Of a stretch of 64,000 nt of DNA, positions 36,189 to 45,153 are shown in pieces. The translations under genes and the position numbers were made by a program. Numbering within the stretch: the stretch's first letter is position 1; each line of letters starts with the position of its first letter. This stretch comes from an uncultured delta proteobacterium (lineage in GTDB: Bacteria; Myxococcota; Myxococcia; Myxococcales; 40CM-4-68-19): the NCBI GenBank assembly GCA_903911145.1, contig CAIWCD010000013.1, positions 1 through 64,000 of the forward strand. The letters are read 5' to 3'. The notes under the pieces were generated by a model. The model made no database searches. It worked only from the letters and a program-made list of their open reading frames with translations, and had not been told where the DNA came from.

Positions 36189-36538
36189 GGTGCATCCCCT
36201 TGCGGAGCGCCCTGGCCCGAGGCCGAGAGAGCGATCGTGAGTGTCAGATTGTCCTGCGCCCCGACCATGATCGATCGGGTCGCGATGCTGCCGTTGCCGC
36301 GCAGCACCAGTCGATGTTCGCCCGCGGAAAGAAGGAGCCGATGGGGTCCCGCATAGTCACCCACTGCGCCGTAGGGAACTCCATCGACGGTCAACTCGGC
36401 GTCAGGCGCATCACAGTGCAGTTCAACCTTCGCGCGCCCGAGCGCAGCACCACCCGGACCAGCGCAGGCCGCAAGCGCACCAGACGCGAGCATCACCGTA
36501 CCCGGACCGTGCCAGCGCTCGCGCAGCGGGTGACGCAT
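36185..36538 (-). CDS. Small lipoprotein with one PEGA-like domain
   Basis: 117 residues. The start 36538 gives a signal peptide ending in lipobox LAAC (MLASGALAAC). A single PEGA-type unit follows (AELTVDGVPYGAVGDYAGPHRLLLSAGEHRLVL). A start at the internal Met, 36493, would give a shorter signal. It lies between the FlgT-like gene (13 bases away) and the FecR gene (overlapping). Confidence 0.75.
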   Translation of the reverse strand: MRHPLRERWHGPGTVMLASGALAACAGPGGAALGRAKVELHCDAPDAELTVDGVPYGAVGDYAGPHRLLLSAGEHRLVLRGNGSIATRSIMVGAQDNLTLTIALSASGQGAPQGDAP

Positions 36539-36550
36539 CGGCCGCGCGCT

Positions 36551-37807
36551 CTACTTTCCCAGTTCGACAGAGACGGTGTTCGCTGTGATGCCCTTCACCT
36601 TCAGCGAAAACTTGCCCAGCTTCTTCGCCTCGAGCTCCTGTCCGAAATCATCCGTCGAGCCGACCACCGTGACGTCAAACTCTGCGACACCGTCGCTGAA
36701 GCCGCGCGACTCAACGCCCTTCACGCCACGCACGAAGTTGATCAGGCCGCTCTTGAACTCGCCTGCCTGCTTGAGCGAGTCGACGTGTTTGACCGTCACA
36801 TGCACCGCAGTGCCGCCCGACACATCGCTCGACCATCGCTCGGCGATCTTCTGCGTGATCTCGGCAGCGAAGATCTTCGCCACAAGGTGGATGGCATCCT
36901 TGCCGCACGTCAGATCGTCGATCTGGCCACCCGCCTGCTTGGTCACCTCCGCGGTCGCGAGAATTTCTCCGTTGTCGGTGTTCACCGCGCGCGCGCTGAA
37001 GGTCGCCGCGCACGAACGATAGCCATCAGGCGTCCAATCGCTCTTGATCTCGCCCCGCGCAGTGGCGATCACCTGCCCGATGATGATCACCTCGGCGTGC
37101 GTGAGCGAGCCAAGCTTGCGGGCCTGGGCTGCAGTGATGCTGGTGGTGATGCCGCCAACGCTCGCCGCTTTCGTCTCCGCAATCTCCGGATCAATGAGCT
37201 GCTTGAAGCCCGCCTTACGCAGCTCATCAAGCACCACATTTTCACCGATGCGCAGATCCGCAGAGACGACCGTGCTCTCGTGCGTCATCCACGACGCGGC
37301 AGGCGCGGCCATCCCGATGTTCTGCTCAGCGATGAGCAGCATCGTGCGAGGCATGCCCTTGCGCTGCATCAAGAGGCCCATCGCCGCGAGATCCTTGTCG
37401 AGCGCGCCAATGCTCACTTCTGCGCGGATGGTGATCTGCACGACGTCGCCGTCCATCGCTTCCTTCGTGATGCTGTACTTGCGTACGTAGCCGGCAGACT
37501 GGGTCAGCACCTGATCCATCTTCGTCTGGAAATCCTGCACGTCGGTCGTGCTGGTGACCTGCGTGCCGACCGCCATCTGCACGGCCTGGCGAAGCGCGTC
37601 CTGAATCGCCTTCTCGCGCGCGGCCGCTTTGTCCCCAGCGAGCACGGAGGCCTGCCCCTGCGCCTCCTGGATCTGCGTCTGCGCAGCAGCGGTCGCGGGG
37701 GCGCTGTCAGCAGGCGCATCGGCGCGAGCGGCCGGTACCGTAAAGAGTGCGGCGAGTGAAGTGAGCGAGAGGATCGCAGCGGCGAGGGCCTGGATGTGCG
37801 TGCGCAT
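36551..37807 (-). CDS. FlgT-like envelope protein
   Basis: 418 residues from ATG 37807 with GGAG upstream, beginning with a signal peptide (ALAAAILSLTSLAALFTVPAARA). The first domain (AAREKAIQDALRQAVQMAVGT, then AGYVRKYSITKEAMDGDVV) is typical of the FlgT N-terminal/LPP20-type fold. The middle has a nucleotide-free Rossmann-like pattern (TMLLIAEQNIG; ADLRIGENVVLDELRKAG; AEVIIIGQVIA) as in FlgT-M/CsgG-like domains. In Vibrio, FlgT forms the H-ring of the sheathed polar flagellum. No flagellar gene is present here, so it may belong to another outer-membrane assembly. Confidence 0.8.
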   Translation of the reverse strand: MRTHIQALAAAILSLTSLAALFTVPAARADAPADSAPATAAAQTQIQEAQGQASVLAGDKAAAREKAIQDALRQAVQMAVGTQVTSTTDVQDFQTKMDQVLTQSAGYVRKYSITKEAMDGDVVQITIRAEVSIGALDKDLAAMGLLMQRKGMPRTMLLIAEQNIGMAAPAASWMTHESTVVSADLRIGENVVLDELRKAGFKQLIDPEIAETKAASVGGITTSITAAQARKLGSLTHAEVIIIGQVIATARGEIKSDWTPDGYRSCAATFSARAVNTDNGEILATAEVTKQAGGQIDDLTCGKDAIHLVAKIFAAEITQKIAERWSSDVSGGTAVHVTVKHVDSLKQAGEFKSGLINFVRGVKGVESRGFSDGVAEFDVTVVGSTDDFGQELEAKKLGKFSLKVKGITANTVSVELGK

Positions 37808-37843
37808 GACGGGCGTTCTCCGGTTCAAGTCGAGTGCGAAAAG

Positions 37844-38698
37844 TCAGTTGGCGCGCGGATGCAGATGCGCGCGAAGCTCAGGCGGGAGCTGATCGATCGG
37901 CAGCTCGACATCGAGCGCAACGCCGCCATCAGAGTAATAGTGTACTTTTGACACGAAGTATCCGCGCAGCGCTCCATCGACCTTCGTGCGCAGCGCAGGA
38001 TCGGCCTCGAGCATCTTGCCAACCTCCGCGTCGCCCGACGAGAGCGCCGCGAGCAGAACCTTGAGCGCGTCGAGGCGCGCGGCCCGTTCAGCCCCGATGC
38101 GCGCGACCGCGATCGACGCGGCATTGAGATCAGGTACACCTTGCCCGCGCGCCTGCACGACGATCTTCGCGCCACGCTCGACAATCGCTGGAGGCTGCTT
38201 CGCCTGCGCGGGGCTCCTGCTCTTCTCCTCAGACGCAGCAGGAAGGGACGCGGGGCCTGGCGCCGCGTCCGCAACTCCAGCCGGCGCGCTCGGCAGTTTC
38301 GCGATCAACGCCGCAGGCAGCTTGTCGAGATCGACCTCGACATCGAGCGCGACGCCGCCGTCCGAATAGTAGTGCGGCGAAACGATGCGAAAGCCGCGCA
38401 GCGTCCCCTCGACCTGCGCGCGCAGTCCATTGTCGCTCTGCAGCAGCGTGCCGAGCTTGTCGCCACTCGCGAGCGAAACACCTTTGAGCGTCTCGAGCAG
38501 ATTGCGAAACGCGTCGGCCTTCGCCGCCTTCTCCGCACCGAGCCGCGCAGCAGAGACTGAGGGCGCATTGAGATCGGGCGCGCCCTGGCCGTGCGCCTTG
38601 ATCGTCCGGTGCTGCCAATCAATCTCCCCCGTCGATTCAGCGCGCAGAAGCGACGGCGACAGACAGATCAGCGCGACCACAAAAATACGGCCAATCAT
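37844..38698 (-). CDS. LPP20-like secreted protein with an internal duplication
   Basis: 284 residues from ATG 38698 (MIGRIFVVALICLSPSLL) with GGGGAG upstream. After the signal peptide, the same unit appears twice, at about residues 33-130 and 180-275: GQGAPDLNAPSVSAARLGAE ... KADAFRNLLETL ... HYYSDGGVALDVEVDLDKLP and GQGVPDLNAASIAVARIGAE ... LDALKVLLAAL ... HYYSDGGVALDVELPIDQLP. A Pro/Ala-rich linker separates them. It resembles LPP20/FlgP-type envelope proteins. It lies 36 bases upstream of the FlgT-like gene. Confidence 0.78.
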   Translation of the reverse strand: MIGRIFVVALICLSPSLLRAESTGEIDWQHRTIKAHGQGAPDLNAPSVSAARLGAEKAAKADAFRNLLETLKGVSLASGDKLGTLLQSDNGLRAQVEGTLRGFRIVSPHYYSDGGVALDVEVDLDKLPAALIAKLPSAPAGVADAAPGPASLPAASEEKSRSPAQAKQPPAIVERGAKIVVQARGQGVPDLNAASIAVARIGAERAARLDALKVLLAALSSGDAEVGKMLEADPALRTKVDGALRGYFVSKVHYYSDGGVALDVELPIDQLPPELRAHLHPRAN

Positions 38699-38814
38699 TC
38701 GGACTCCCCTTGGCTGCACCAGTTCCCTGCCCCCCATCTACACCACGAACGCCGCGAGCGGGTCTGTGCGCTCGCTCACGTTTCGCGTCCGGCAATACCA
38801 TTGACTCACGAGCG

Positions 38815-40062
38815 CTAGAAAGCCCAGCCAATCCCGCCGACCGCCACCAACTCGAGATTGCCCTGGCGGATCAGTCCATCGACCTCCAGCCGGAACGTCA
38901 GGCCACGCCAAGGCTGTACAAGCAGTCCGCCGCCAAAGTCCGCGACGGGCTGCGTTCCGCTCGAGGAGAGCGACGATGCGGCCGCGTTCACATCCTGCAG
39001 GACCAACTGCGTCTGTTCGATCACGAGGCCCCCGCCACCACCAGCGAAGAGCGACACGGGTCCGAGAGGGAGCACGCCGAAGAGACGCGCGTCGAAGAGC
39101 AGATGTGAAGCCGATGCGCTCGCGTAGGCATTCCCGCTGCTGCCGCTCGAGCGCAGGCCGCGGACGTCGAGCTGGAGCCAGCGCACGATCGCGACGCTGA
39201 AGGAAAGGCCGTACGTCGCCTGCCATTCGCGGCTCTGCCCATCCGAGGGCATCTTCGCCCAGGCTCCGCCTAGCCCCAACAGCGTGAAGCGCCGGACCGA
39301 GGCGCGTTCGGTCGGCTGCTCATCGCTCTGGGAACGGACGTGCTGCTCTTCATCGATCGCAAGCACGTGGCTCTGCGAGCCTTGCTGGGAGCGGCTCAGC
39401 GCGATCGGAGCGGGCGGCGGACTCTCCTGCCGGCGTCGCTCTGGTTGCTCGATCACACCATCGTTGTCGGGATCGATGGTCGCCGCCTTGGGCACGACGA
39501 CGGGATTGGGCGCGCGGCGAGGAGGCTCCGCGGGTTGCTCCGGAAGAGAATCGATGGCAGGCGCGTCACGGGATGGCGCAAGTGGAGCGATCGGCGCGGC
39601 CCGCTGCGGCGGCGGACGTTCGGGCTCGATGTGCGGCAGCGGCGGCAGCGCTTCGTAGTGATGCTTCGTTGCCTTCTTCGCGGGGGGCGCCGACTCGCGC
39701 TCGACCTCGTGCTCCTCCTGCTGTGGAGCCACTTGCGGTGCGCTTTTCCGCTTCCGCTTCGAGACCCGACTCGGGGCCTCATCGCTCGATTCATCGCGGT
39801 TCGTCTCGGCGCGCTTCCTCGTCTTCGTCTGGTGCCACGGCCGCGAAGGCTCATCCGATTGCGTCTCTGCACGCTTCTTCGTCGCTGGCTTGTGCGTCGG
39901 CGTCGAAGGCTCCTCCGATGCGCCGCTCTTCGACGGCGCATCCGGAATCCAGAACGGAGTCGGCTCTTCCTGCGCAAGCAACATGCGCGGAGCCGCCACC
40001 AGCACGGAGATGAGCACGATCGCGCCTGTGAGCGACCGACGAATTCCAGGACGGGGAGTCAC
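38815..40062 (-). CDS. Outer-membrane beta-barrel protein with long disordered region
   Basis: 415 residues. A signal peptide (TGAIVLISVLVAAPRMLLAQ) is followed by about 215 residues rich in Pro, Glu, Ser, Lys and Arg. The C-terminal ~160 residues show alternating strands (FTLLGLGGAWAKM; YGLSFSVAIVRWLQLDVRGL; LELVAVGGIGWAF) ending in Phe, as in outer-membrane barrels. The start overlaps the stop of the preceding lipoprotein gene (ATGA, 40059-40062). The disordered part could span the periplasm and contact the wall. Confidence 0.75.
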   Translation of the reverse strand: MTPRPGIRRSLTGAIVLISVLVAAPRMLLAQEEPTPFWIPDAPSKSGASEEPSTPTHKPATKKRAETQSDEPSRPWHQTKTRKRAETNRDESSDEAPSRVSKRKRKSAPQVAPQQEEHEVERESAPPAKKATKHHYEALPPLPHIEPERPPPQRAAPIAPLAPSRDAPAIDSLPEQPAEPPRRAPNPVVVPKAATIDPDNDGVIEQPERRRQESPPPAPIALSRSQQGSQSHVLAIDEEQHVRSQSDEQPTERASVRRFTLLGLGGAWAKMPSDGQSREWQATYGLSFSVAIVRWLQLDVRGLRSSGSSGNAYASASASHLLFDARLFGVLPLGPVSLFAGGGGGLVIEQTQLVLQDVNAAASSLSSSGTQPVADFGGGLLVQPWRGLTFRLEVDGLIRQGNLELVAVGGIGWAF

Positions 40063-41312
40063 TGGCAGCTCTGAGTGGGCGCGTTGATGCCGATCAAATT
40101 GCAGCTCGGCAGATCGGTCACCGAGAGCGACTTGAAGCGGTCGAGAAAATCTCCGCAGAGCGTCCCCTGCTGATCGCTCGACGTTGCCGATACGACCGCG
40201 TCGAGTGCAGCGGCGAGGTCGAGCTTGTTGCCATTGTCACTCTGGGCTGCGGCGACTCCGGAGAGCGACGCGAGCAGGCCTGTGGCCACCGCAGTTGAAT
40301 CTCCACTCTGCGCGGCGTCCCAGAGCGAATAGGCGAGCACGGTGCCAAGCGGATACGGATCGTAGGGCACCACACTGTCGGGAACATCGAGCGCCTGCAG
40401 CATCGCGCTGGTGCCGCAGCGAAGCTGATCGAGCGCTCGCGCGCCTGCCGTCTGCTGCAGCGAGTGATCGAACCAGCGCGGATCCTGCGTGATGATCGCG
40501 CCGAGGAAATCGGCGATGCCCATCCGCACAGACTGCGCGACGTGAATCGCAGTCAGCGCGCCCGGGTCATCCGGTGACACAGCGGTCGCCGGATCGACTG
40601 GGGCGCCAGACCAGATGACCTGCTGGTAGGCCTGCAGGCCGACCGCGTGCGCGACCGCGCCGAGATTCAGCTGCGGAGGCAACTGCTGCTGCGCGGTGAC
40701 CGGCGGAAGAAAGAACGCGTTGAGCGGCGCGAGGAAGAGTTCGCCGTCGCCGAGCGGCGACAGTCCGTTCCCGTCACGCACATTCGTGTGGGCGAATATC
40801 GGAGACGCAGAGAGATTGGTGAAGCCGAACCCCGCCAGTTGCGCGCGCGTCTTCTCCAGCGCGGCATAGAACGAGAGCAACTCGAGTGCGTCGTAATCCT
40901 CGGGGTAGATGAGGCCGTTGGCGGTATTGAACTCGATCGTCACTGGACCGGGAATGCCGGTGAACGATTGCGCGCGCAGCGACGAAACGGTCGCGCCCTG
41001 GGCGCTCACGCGCTGCGCAGAGAGAACGACAGAACCGCCAGCCTCGACGTTGCCGGAAGTTCCCTGCAGCGTCCGCAGACTCGTGACCGTGCGCAGAGGT
41101 ACTTGCGCCAGCTTGTAGACCTGCGTGCCAGGGTCCCACGCAATCACCACCGCGGAGAACGGCGAAGCCTGATCCGGTGCACAAGCGATGAGCGGCAGCG
41201 CAATCGAAGAGAGGCAGCACAGCGCCAGCGCGAGGCGCGAACTCAAACCGCGAGGTCGGGATGGCAACATGAGATGCGATTGAGCGAGCCTCATCGCGGC
41301 GCAGGCTAACAC
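40059..41312 (-). CDS. Lipoprotein of unknown function, first gene of the envelope set
   Basis: 417 residues. GTG 41312 is preferred because AGAGGAG lies six bases upstream; the internal Met codons at 41294 and 41270 have no ribosome site. A hydrophobic segment ends in PLIAC, a good lipobox. The mature part is mixed alpha/beta without a recognised domain and contains three cysteines in its C-terminal half. The downstream barrel gene overlaps it by four bases, so it is the leader of a run of seven genes on this strand. Confidence 0.75.
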   Translation of the reverse strand: MLACAAMRLAQSHLMLPSRPRGLSSRLALALCCLSSIALPLIACAPDQASPFSAVVIAWDPGTQVYKLAQVPLRTVTSLRTLQGTSGNVEAGGSVVLSAQRVSAQGATVSSLRAQSFTGIPGPVTIEFNTANGLIYPEDYDALELLSFYAALEKTRAQLAGFGFTNLSASPIFAHTNVRDGNGLSPLGDGELFLAPLNAFFLPPVTAQQQLPPQLNLGAVAHAVGLQAYQQVIWSGAPVDPATAVSPDDPGALTAIHVAQSVRMGIADFLGAIITQDPRWFDHSLQQTAGARALDQLRCGTSAMLQALDVPDSVVPYDPYPLGTVLAYSLWDAAQSGDSTAVATGLLASLSGVAAAQSDNGNKLDLAAALDAVVSATSSDQQGTLCGDFLDRFKSLSVTDLPSCNLIGINAPTQSCQ

Positions 41313-41353
41313 TCATTCTCCTCTGTCCGCCGCTTCCTGACCGACCACGAAAC

Positions 41354-41393
41354 GACGAAGGCGGCTCCCCTCTCGAGGCGCCGCCTTCTCGTC
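41354..41393 (-). terminator. Hairpin after rplQ
   Basis: GACGAAGGCGGC (41354-41365) pairs with GCCGCCTTC and then CGTC (41380-41393), with one bulge. It lies between the rplQ stop and the start of the envelope operon. On the minus strand GTTTCGTG follows, a weak T-rich tail. It probably ends the alpha operon and isolates the envelope genes. Confidence 0.55.
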
Positions 41394-41432
41394 AATCCAG
41401 ATGCCCTCGACTACGTCGAGAGCGCCGATCGA

Positions 41433-41963
41433 CTACTTCGTCTCTGCCTCCGCGGCCTTCTTGGCCTTTGGTGCCTTGGGCGCCTTCTCGGCCTTCGGAG
41501 CCTTCTCAGCCTTCGGGGCCTTCTCGGCCTTCGGAGCTGCCTCGGCCTTCGGGGCTGCGGCCTTCGCTGCCTTGTCGTCGGCCGGCTCGGCCGCGACCTT
41601 CTCGCTCTTCTCGACCAGCTCGAGGATCGACATCGGCGCATTGTCGCCGACGCGGTTCGAGGTGTGGATCATCCGCGTGTAACCACCCGGACGGGTCTTG
41701 AAGCGCGGCGCGATGGTCTCGAAGAGCTTGGCGAGCGCCGCCTGGTCGCGAACGGTGCGGTGCACGTGGCGCCGCGCCGCGAGCGTGCCAACGCGCGCCT
41801 GCGTGATGATCTTCTCGACGACCCGGCGAGTCTCCTTCGCCTTCGGCGTCGTGGTGGTGATGCTCTCCTCGAGAATCACCGCGCGGATCAGGTTGCGCAG
41901 CAGCGCCTTGCGGTGGCTCGTGTTCCGGCTCAGCTTGCGGCCGGTGTTCATGTGACGCGACAT
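41433..41963 (-). CDS. rplQ: Ribosomal protein bL17 with C-terminal Ala/Lys/Pro tail
   Basis: 176 residues; the first ~115 are standard L17 ([55 protein letters not shown]). The last ~50 residues are repeats of K-A-E-K-A-P, which the 127-residue E. coli protein lacks. The tail is low-complexity and basic, like H1-type histone tails, and probably lies at the ribosome surface. It follows rpoA by 43 bases and is the last gene of the alpha operon. Confidence 0.97.
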   Translation of the reverse strand: MSRHMNTGRKLSRNTSHRKALLRNLIRAVILEESITTTTPKAKETRRVVEKIITQARVGTLAARRHVHRTVRDQAALAKLFETIAPRFKTRPGGYTRMIHTSNRVGDNAPMSILELVEKSEKVAAEPADDKAAKAAAPKAEAAPKAEKAPKAEKAPKAEKAPKAPKAKKAAEAETK

Positions 41964-42006
41964 GGGTCTCTCCTCAACAACGCGTGCTTAAAAAGTGGGG
42001 CGCGAA

Positions 42007-43047
42007 CTACTGCTTGACGGCGGCGGCGGCCGGCGGCGGAGCGGAGACAGGAGCCTTCGGCGGCCAGCTCTCGAGCTTCATGCCGAGCGAGAGGCCCATC
42101 TCCGCGAGGATTTCCTTGATCTCCTTCAGCGACTTGCGGCCGAAGTTCTTCGTCTTGAGCATGTCGGCTTCGCTCTTCTGCACCAGGTCGCCGATCGACT
42201 TGATGTTGGCGTTCTGCAGGCAGTTCGCCGAGCGGACCGAGAGCTCGAGCTCGTCGACCGAGCGGAAGAGGTTCTCGTTGAGCTTCTCCTCGCTCTTCAC
42301 GGCAATCTCGACCGGCGCGGGCTCGTGCGCTTCGTCGAAGTTGATGAAGATGCCGAGCTGCTCCTTGATGATCTTCGCCGCGTAGGCGACCGCGTCCTGC
42401 GGACCGATCGAGCCGTTGGTCCAGATCTCGAGCGAGAGGCGATCGTAGTCGGTGACCTGGCCGACGCGGGCGTTGGTGACCTGGTAGTTCACCTTACGGA
42501 CCGGGCTGAACACGGAGTCAACGGGGATCGCACCGATGGGCGCGCCCGGAACCTTGTTGCGCTCGGCAGGGACGTAGCCACGGCCGCGGCGGCAGGTCAT
42601 CTCCATGCGCACGCGCCCGCCCTCGGAGAGCGTGAAGAGGTGGTGACCCGGGTTGAGGACTTCGATGTCCTGGTCGACGATGATGTCGCCGACCGTGACT
42701 TCCTTCGGCCCCTCGACCTCGATGCGGATCGTCTTCTCCTCGAGGGTGTGCATGCGCAGCAGGCACTCCTTGAGGTTCAGGATGATGTCGGTGACGTCTT
42801 CGGCGACGTTCGGAATCGTGGTGAACTCGTGCTCGACGCCCTCGATCTTCATCGAGGTGATCGCGGCGCCCTGGAGGCTCGAGAGCAGCACGCGGCGGAG
42901 CGCGTTGCCCAGCGTCAGCCCGAAGCCACGCTCGAGCGGCTCGGCGACGAACTTGCCGTAGGTATCAGAGAGCGAATCCTGGTCGACATGAATGCCGCGG
43001 GGCTTGATCAGGTCGCGCCAGTTCTTCGTCATCAGTGCGTCTGCCAT
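42007..43047 (-). CDS. rpoA: DNA-directed RNA polymerase alpha subunit
   Basis: 346 residues; it assembles the RNA polymerase core and binds UP elements. Typical motifs are present: [47 protein letters not shown], and the C-terminal helix-hairpin domain ([40 protein letters not shown]). The C-terminus has a short Ala/Pro extension. It is transcribed with rpsD upstream and rplQ downstream. Confidence 0.98.
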   Translation of the reverse strand: MADALMTKNWRDLIKPRGIHVDQDSLSDTYGKFVAEPLERGFGLTLGNALRRVLLSSLQGAAITSMKIEGVEHEFTTIPNVAEDVTDIILNLKECLLRMHTLEEKTIRIEVEGPKEVTVGDIIVDQDIEVLNPGHHLFTLSEGGRVRMEMTCRRGRGYVPAERNKVPGAPIGAIPVDSVFSPVRKVNYQVTNARVGQVTDYDRLSLEIWTNGSIGPQDAVAYAAKIIKEQLGIFINFDEAHEPAPVEIAVKSEEKLNENLFRSVDELELSVRSANCLQNANIKSIGDLVQKSEADMLKTKNFGRKSLKEIKEILAEMGLSLGMKLESWPPKAPVSAPPPAAAAVKQ

Positions 43048-43187
43048 GGTGTTGCTCCTTCAAGCCGCCGACCCTCTCCTCGAGACATTCGAGGCTCCAT
43101 TGGGAAGCGCGGACAGTTGGTGTGCTGCAAAAGCGATGAAGCCCGAGTGCGGATTGAAGTCCGCGCCTCGAGCTTCAGGACCGTCGA

Positions 43188-43814
43188 CTACTTCGAGTAC
43201 AACTCGACGATCAGCTGCTCCTGGATCGGCATCGTGATGTCGTCGCGCGACGGCGAGGCCTTGACCGTGCCCTTGAAGGCAGTCTTGTCGAGGTCGAGCC
43301 ATGCCGGGACGCCGCGGCGATCCACTGCCTCGATCGCCTCGTTGATGCGGACGATCTTCTGGCTGCGCTCCTTGACCGCGACCACATCGCCGACCTTCAC
43401 CTGGAAGGAGGGAATGTTGACCTTGCGGTCGTTGACGCGGAAGTGGCCGTGGCGAACCAACTGGCGCGCCTCTGCGCGGGTGTCGGCGAAGCCGAGGCGG
43501 AAGACGACGTTGTCGAGGCGCTGCTCGAGATACGTGAGCAGGTTCTCGCCCGTCTTGCCCTTGGCTGCGGCGCCGCGGCGATAGTAGCCACGGAACTGCG
43601 TCTCGAGCAGACCGTACAGGCGCTTGACCTTCTGCTTCTCGCGAAGCTGCACGCCGTACTCGGAGAACTTGGTGCGACCCTGGCCGTGCTGGCCAGGCGG
43701 ATACGGACGGCGCTCGATGGCGCACTTCTCCGTGTAGCAGCGGTCGCCCTTCAGATACATCTTGAGGTTTTCACGCCGGCAGATGCGGCAGGCGGAACCG
43801 GTATAGCGGGCCAT
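43188..43814 (-). CDS. rpsD: Ribosomal protein uS4
   Basis: 208 residues with the S4 RNA-binding domain ([40 protein letters not shown]). It is the Zn-binding type, with cysteines at 9, 12, 26 and 31 ([19 protein letters not shown]). It binds 16S rRNA early in 30S assembly. In many bacteria S4 also represses this operon at a leader RNA. Confidence 0.97.
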   Translation of the reverse strand: MARYTGSACRICRRENLKMYLKGDRCYTEKCAIERRPYPPGQHGQGRTKFSEYGVQLREKQKVKRLYGLLETQFRGYYRRGAAAKGKTGENLLTYLEQRLDNVVFRLGFADTRAEARQLVRHGHFRVNDRKVNIPSFQVKVGDVVAVKERSQKIVRINEAIEAVDRRGVPAWLDLDKTAFKGTVKASPSRDDITMPIQEQLIVELYSK

Positions 43815-43878
43815 GGTGGCTCCTGTTGCTTATCGAAAAATCGGTAATTCGGTTATCGAAAAGATCCGACGAGAGTGA

Positions 43879-44328
43879 CTAAACGCGACGGCGCTTCGCC
43901 GGACGGCAGCCATTGTGCGGGATGGGCGTGATGTCACGGATGAGCGAGACCTTGAGGCCGGCAGCGGCCAGCGCGCGGAGCGCCGATTCGCGACCTGCGC
44001 CCGGGCCCTTGACCAGCACCGAGACGTTCTTGAGGCCGTGCTCCATCGCCTTGGCGGCGGCGTCACCGGCAGCAACCTGCGCGGCGAACGGCGTCGACTT
44101 GCGCGAACCCTTGAAGCCGCGCGCACCAGCCGACGACCAGGAGAGAACGTTCCCGGAGACGTCGGTGATGGTGATGATGGTGTTGTTGAACGTCGACTGG
44201 ATGTAGACGATTCCAGTGAGGATGTTCTTCTTGTTCTTCTTCTTCGCCTTCTTGTCCTTCGAGGCGGAGTCCGCAGCCGCGGCAGTCGCGGGAGCGGCAA
44301 CAGAGGGAAGCGTGGGCGTGTCGGCCAT
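43879..44328 (-). CDS. rpsK: Ribosomal protein uS11
   Basis: 149 residues; standard uS11 from about residue 35 ([60 protein letters not shown]). The first ~34 residues are a poorly conserved Ala/Lys extension, so the protein is some 20 residues longer than in E. coli. It sits in the 30S platform near the mRNA exit. Confidence 0.97.
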   Translation of the reverse strand: MADTPTLPSVAAPATAAAADSASKDKKAKKKNKKNILTGIVYIQSTFNNTIITITDVSGNVLSWSSAGARGFKGSRKSTPFAAQVAAGDAAAKAMEHGLKNVSVLVKGPGAGRESALRALAAAGLKVSLIRDITPIPHNGCRPAKRRRV

Positions 44329-44381
44329 CGTGTTGATCCTTGCCGTTTACCGAAAATTAAAAAGAGAAGTCGAGGAGCCGC

Positions 44382-44765
44382 TTACTTCGCGGCCGGTGCG
44401 GCGGCGCGACGGACGATGCCGCGCTTCGGACCCTTGCGGGTACGCGCATTGGTGTGCGTGCGCTGGCCGCGGCAGGGGAGACCCTTGCGGTGACGCAGGC
44501 CGCGGTAGCAACCGAGGTCCATCAGGCGCTTGATGTTGAGCGAGACCTCGCGGCGGAGATCGCCTTCGATCTTGAGGCTCTTCTCGATCGCCTCGCGGAT
44601 GCGGTGCACCTCGTCGTCGACCAGGTCCTTGGTGCGCTTGGTCGGCTCCACCTTGGCCTCAGCGCAGAGATTCCGCGCCGTGGTCCGGCCGATGCCGTAG
44701 AGGTACGTGAGCGAGATCTGGATCTGCTTCTCGCGAGGAAGGTCGACACCTGAGATGCGCGCCAT
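44382..44765 (-). CDS. rpsM: Ribosomal protein uS13
   Basis: 127 residues ([40 protein letters not shown]). It contacts the P-site tRNA and the 50S bridge. It follows rpmJ by nine bases and precedes rpsK, as in the usual alpha operon. Confidence 0.97.
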   Translation of the reverse strand: MARISGVDLPREKQIQISLTYLYGIGRTTARNLCAEAKVEPTKRTKDLVDDEVHRIREAIEKSLKIEGDLRREVSLNIKRLMDLGCYRGLRHRKGLPCRGQRTHTNARTRKGPKRGIVRRAAAPAAK

Positions 44766-44774
44766 GGATGCTCC

Positions 44775-44891
44775 TTAACCTTGCCGCTGCTTGTGACGGG
44801 GATTCGCGGCGCAGATCACGCGAACGACGCCCTTGCGGCGGATAACCTTGCACTTCACGCAAATCTTCTTCACCGATGCGCGGACCTTCAT
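44775..44891 (-). CDS. rpmJ: Ribosomal protein bL36
   Basis: 38 residues ([20 protein letters not shown]). This is the Zn-binding form, with C11, C14, C27 and H33 as ligands. It is too short for most ORF finders but is fully in place at the head of the operon. The usual upstream neighbours (infA, map, secY) are absent, so here rpmJ is the first gene. Confidence 0.96.
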   Translation of the reverse strand: MKVRASVKKICVKCKVIRRKGVVRVICAANPRHKQRQG

Positions 44892-44971
44892 GCGGTCCTC
44901 CAGACAGAAGAGACGAGCGAAACTTGTGGTCCCGAGCGCCCGTGAAGGCGGTTCGAGTCCGGGAAACATCC

Positions 44972-44990
44972 GCTCCGGAAACGCCGGAGC
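44972..44990 (-). promoter_or_regulatory. Leader hairpin of the alpha operon
   Basis: GCTCCGG (44972-44978) and CCGGAGC (44984-44990) form a 7-bp perfect stem with a 5-base loop inside the ~190-base leader of rpmJ. It could be the target of S4 autoregulation, though the E. coli leader is a pseudoknot of different sequence. Confidence 0.4.
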
Positions 44991-45089
44991 ACCGCTTGCT
45001 GCACAACCTGTTTCCTTCGCGCCGCACCCCAACTGCCTTCTGCTCTTGCGAGCGTCTGGCTGGGGCCACCCCGGCACGAGGGAGGCGGG

Positions 45090-45118
45090 CATTTAGCAAA
45101 GGGCGTGTGGGCTGTCAA
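45090..45118 (-). promoter_or_regulatory. Sigma-70-type promoter for the alpha ribosomal operon
   Basis: Reading the minus strand, TTGACA (45118-45113) is a perfect -35 box. It is followed by exactly 17 bases and TAAATG (45095-45090) as -10. Transcription would start near 45083, giving a leader of about 190 bases before rpmJ. Confidence 0.7.
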
Positions 45119-45153
45119 GCTCTGTCGTGGTTGACGGTGACAAATATTTACGG

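Noticed and set aside
41995-43584. A 529-codon open frame on the plus strand over rpoA and rpsD
   Set aside because: It is antisense to two certain housekeeping genes and has no family features.
44935-44970. A tRNA-like T-arm near the alpha-operon leader
   Set aside because: GGTTCGAGTCC is present, but the flanking stems do not pair and no anticodon or acceptor arm is found.
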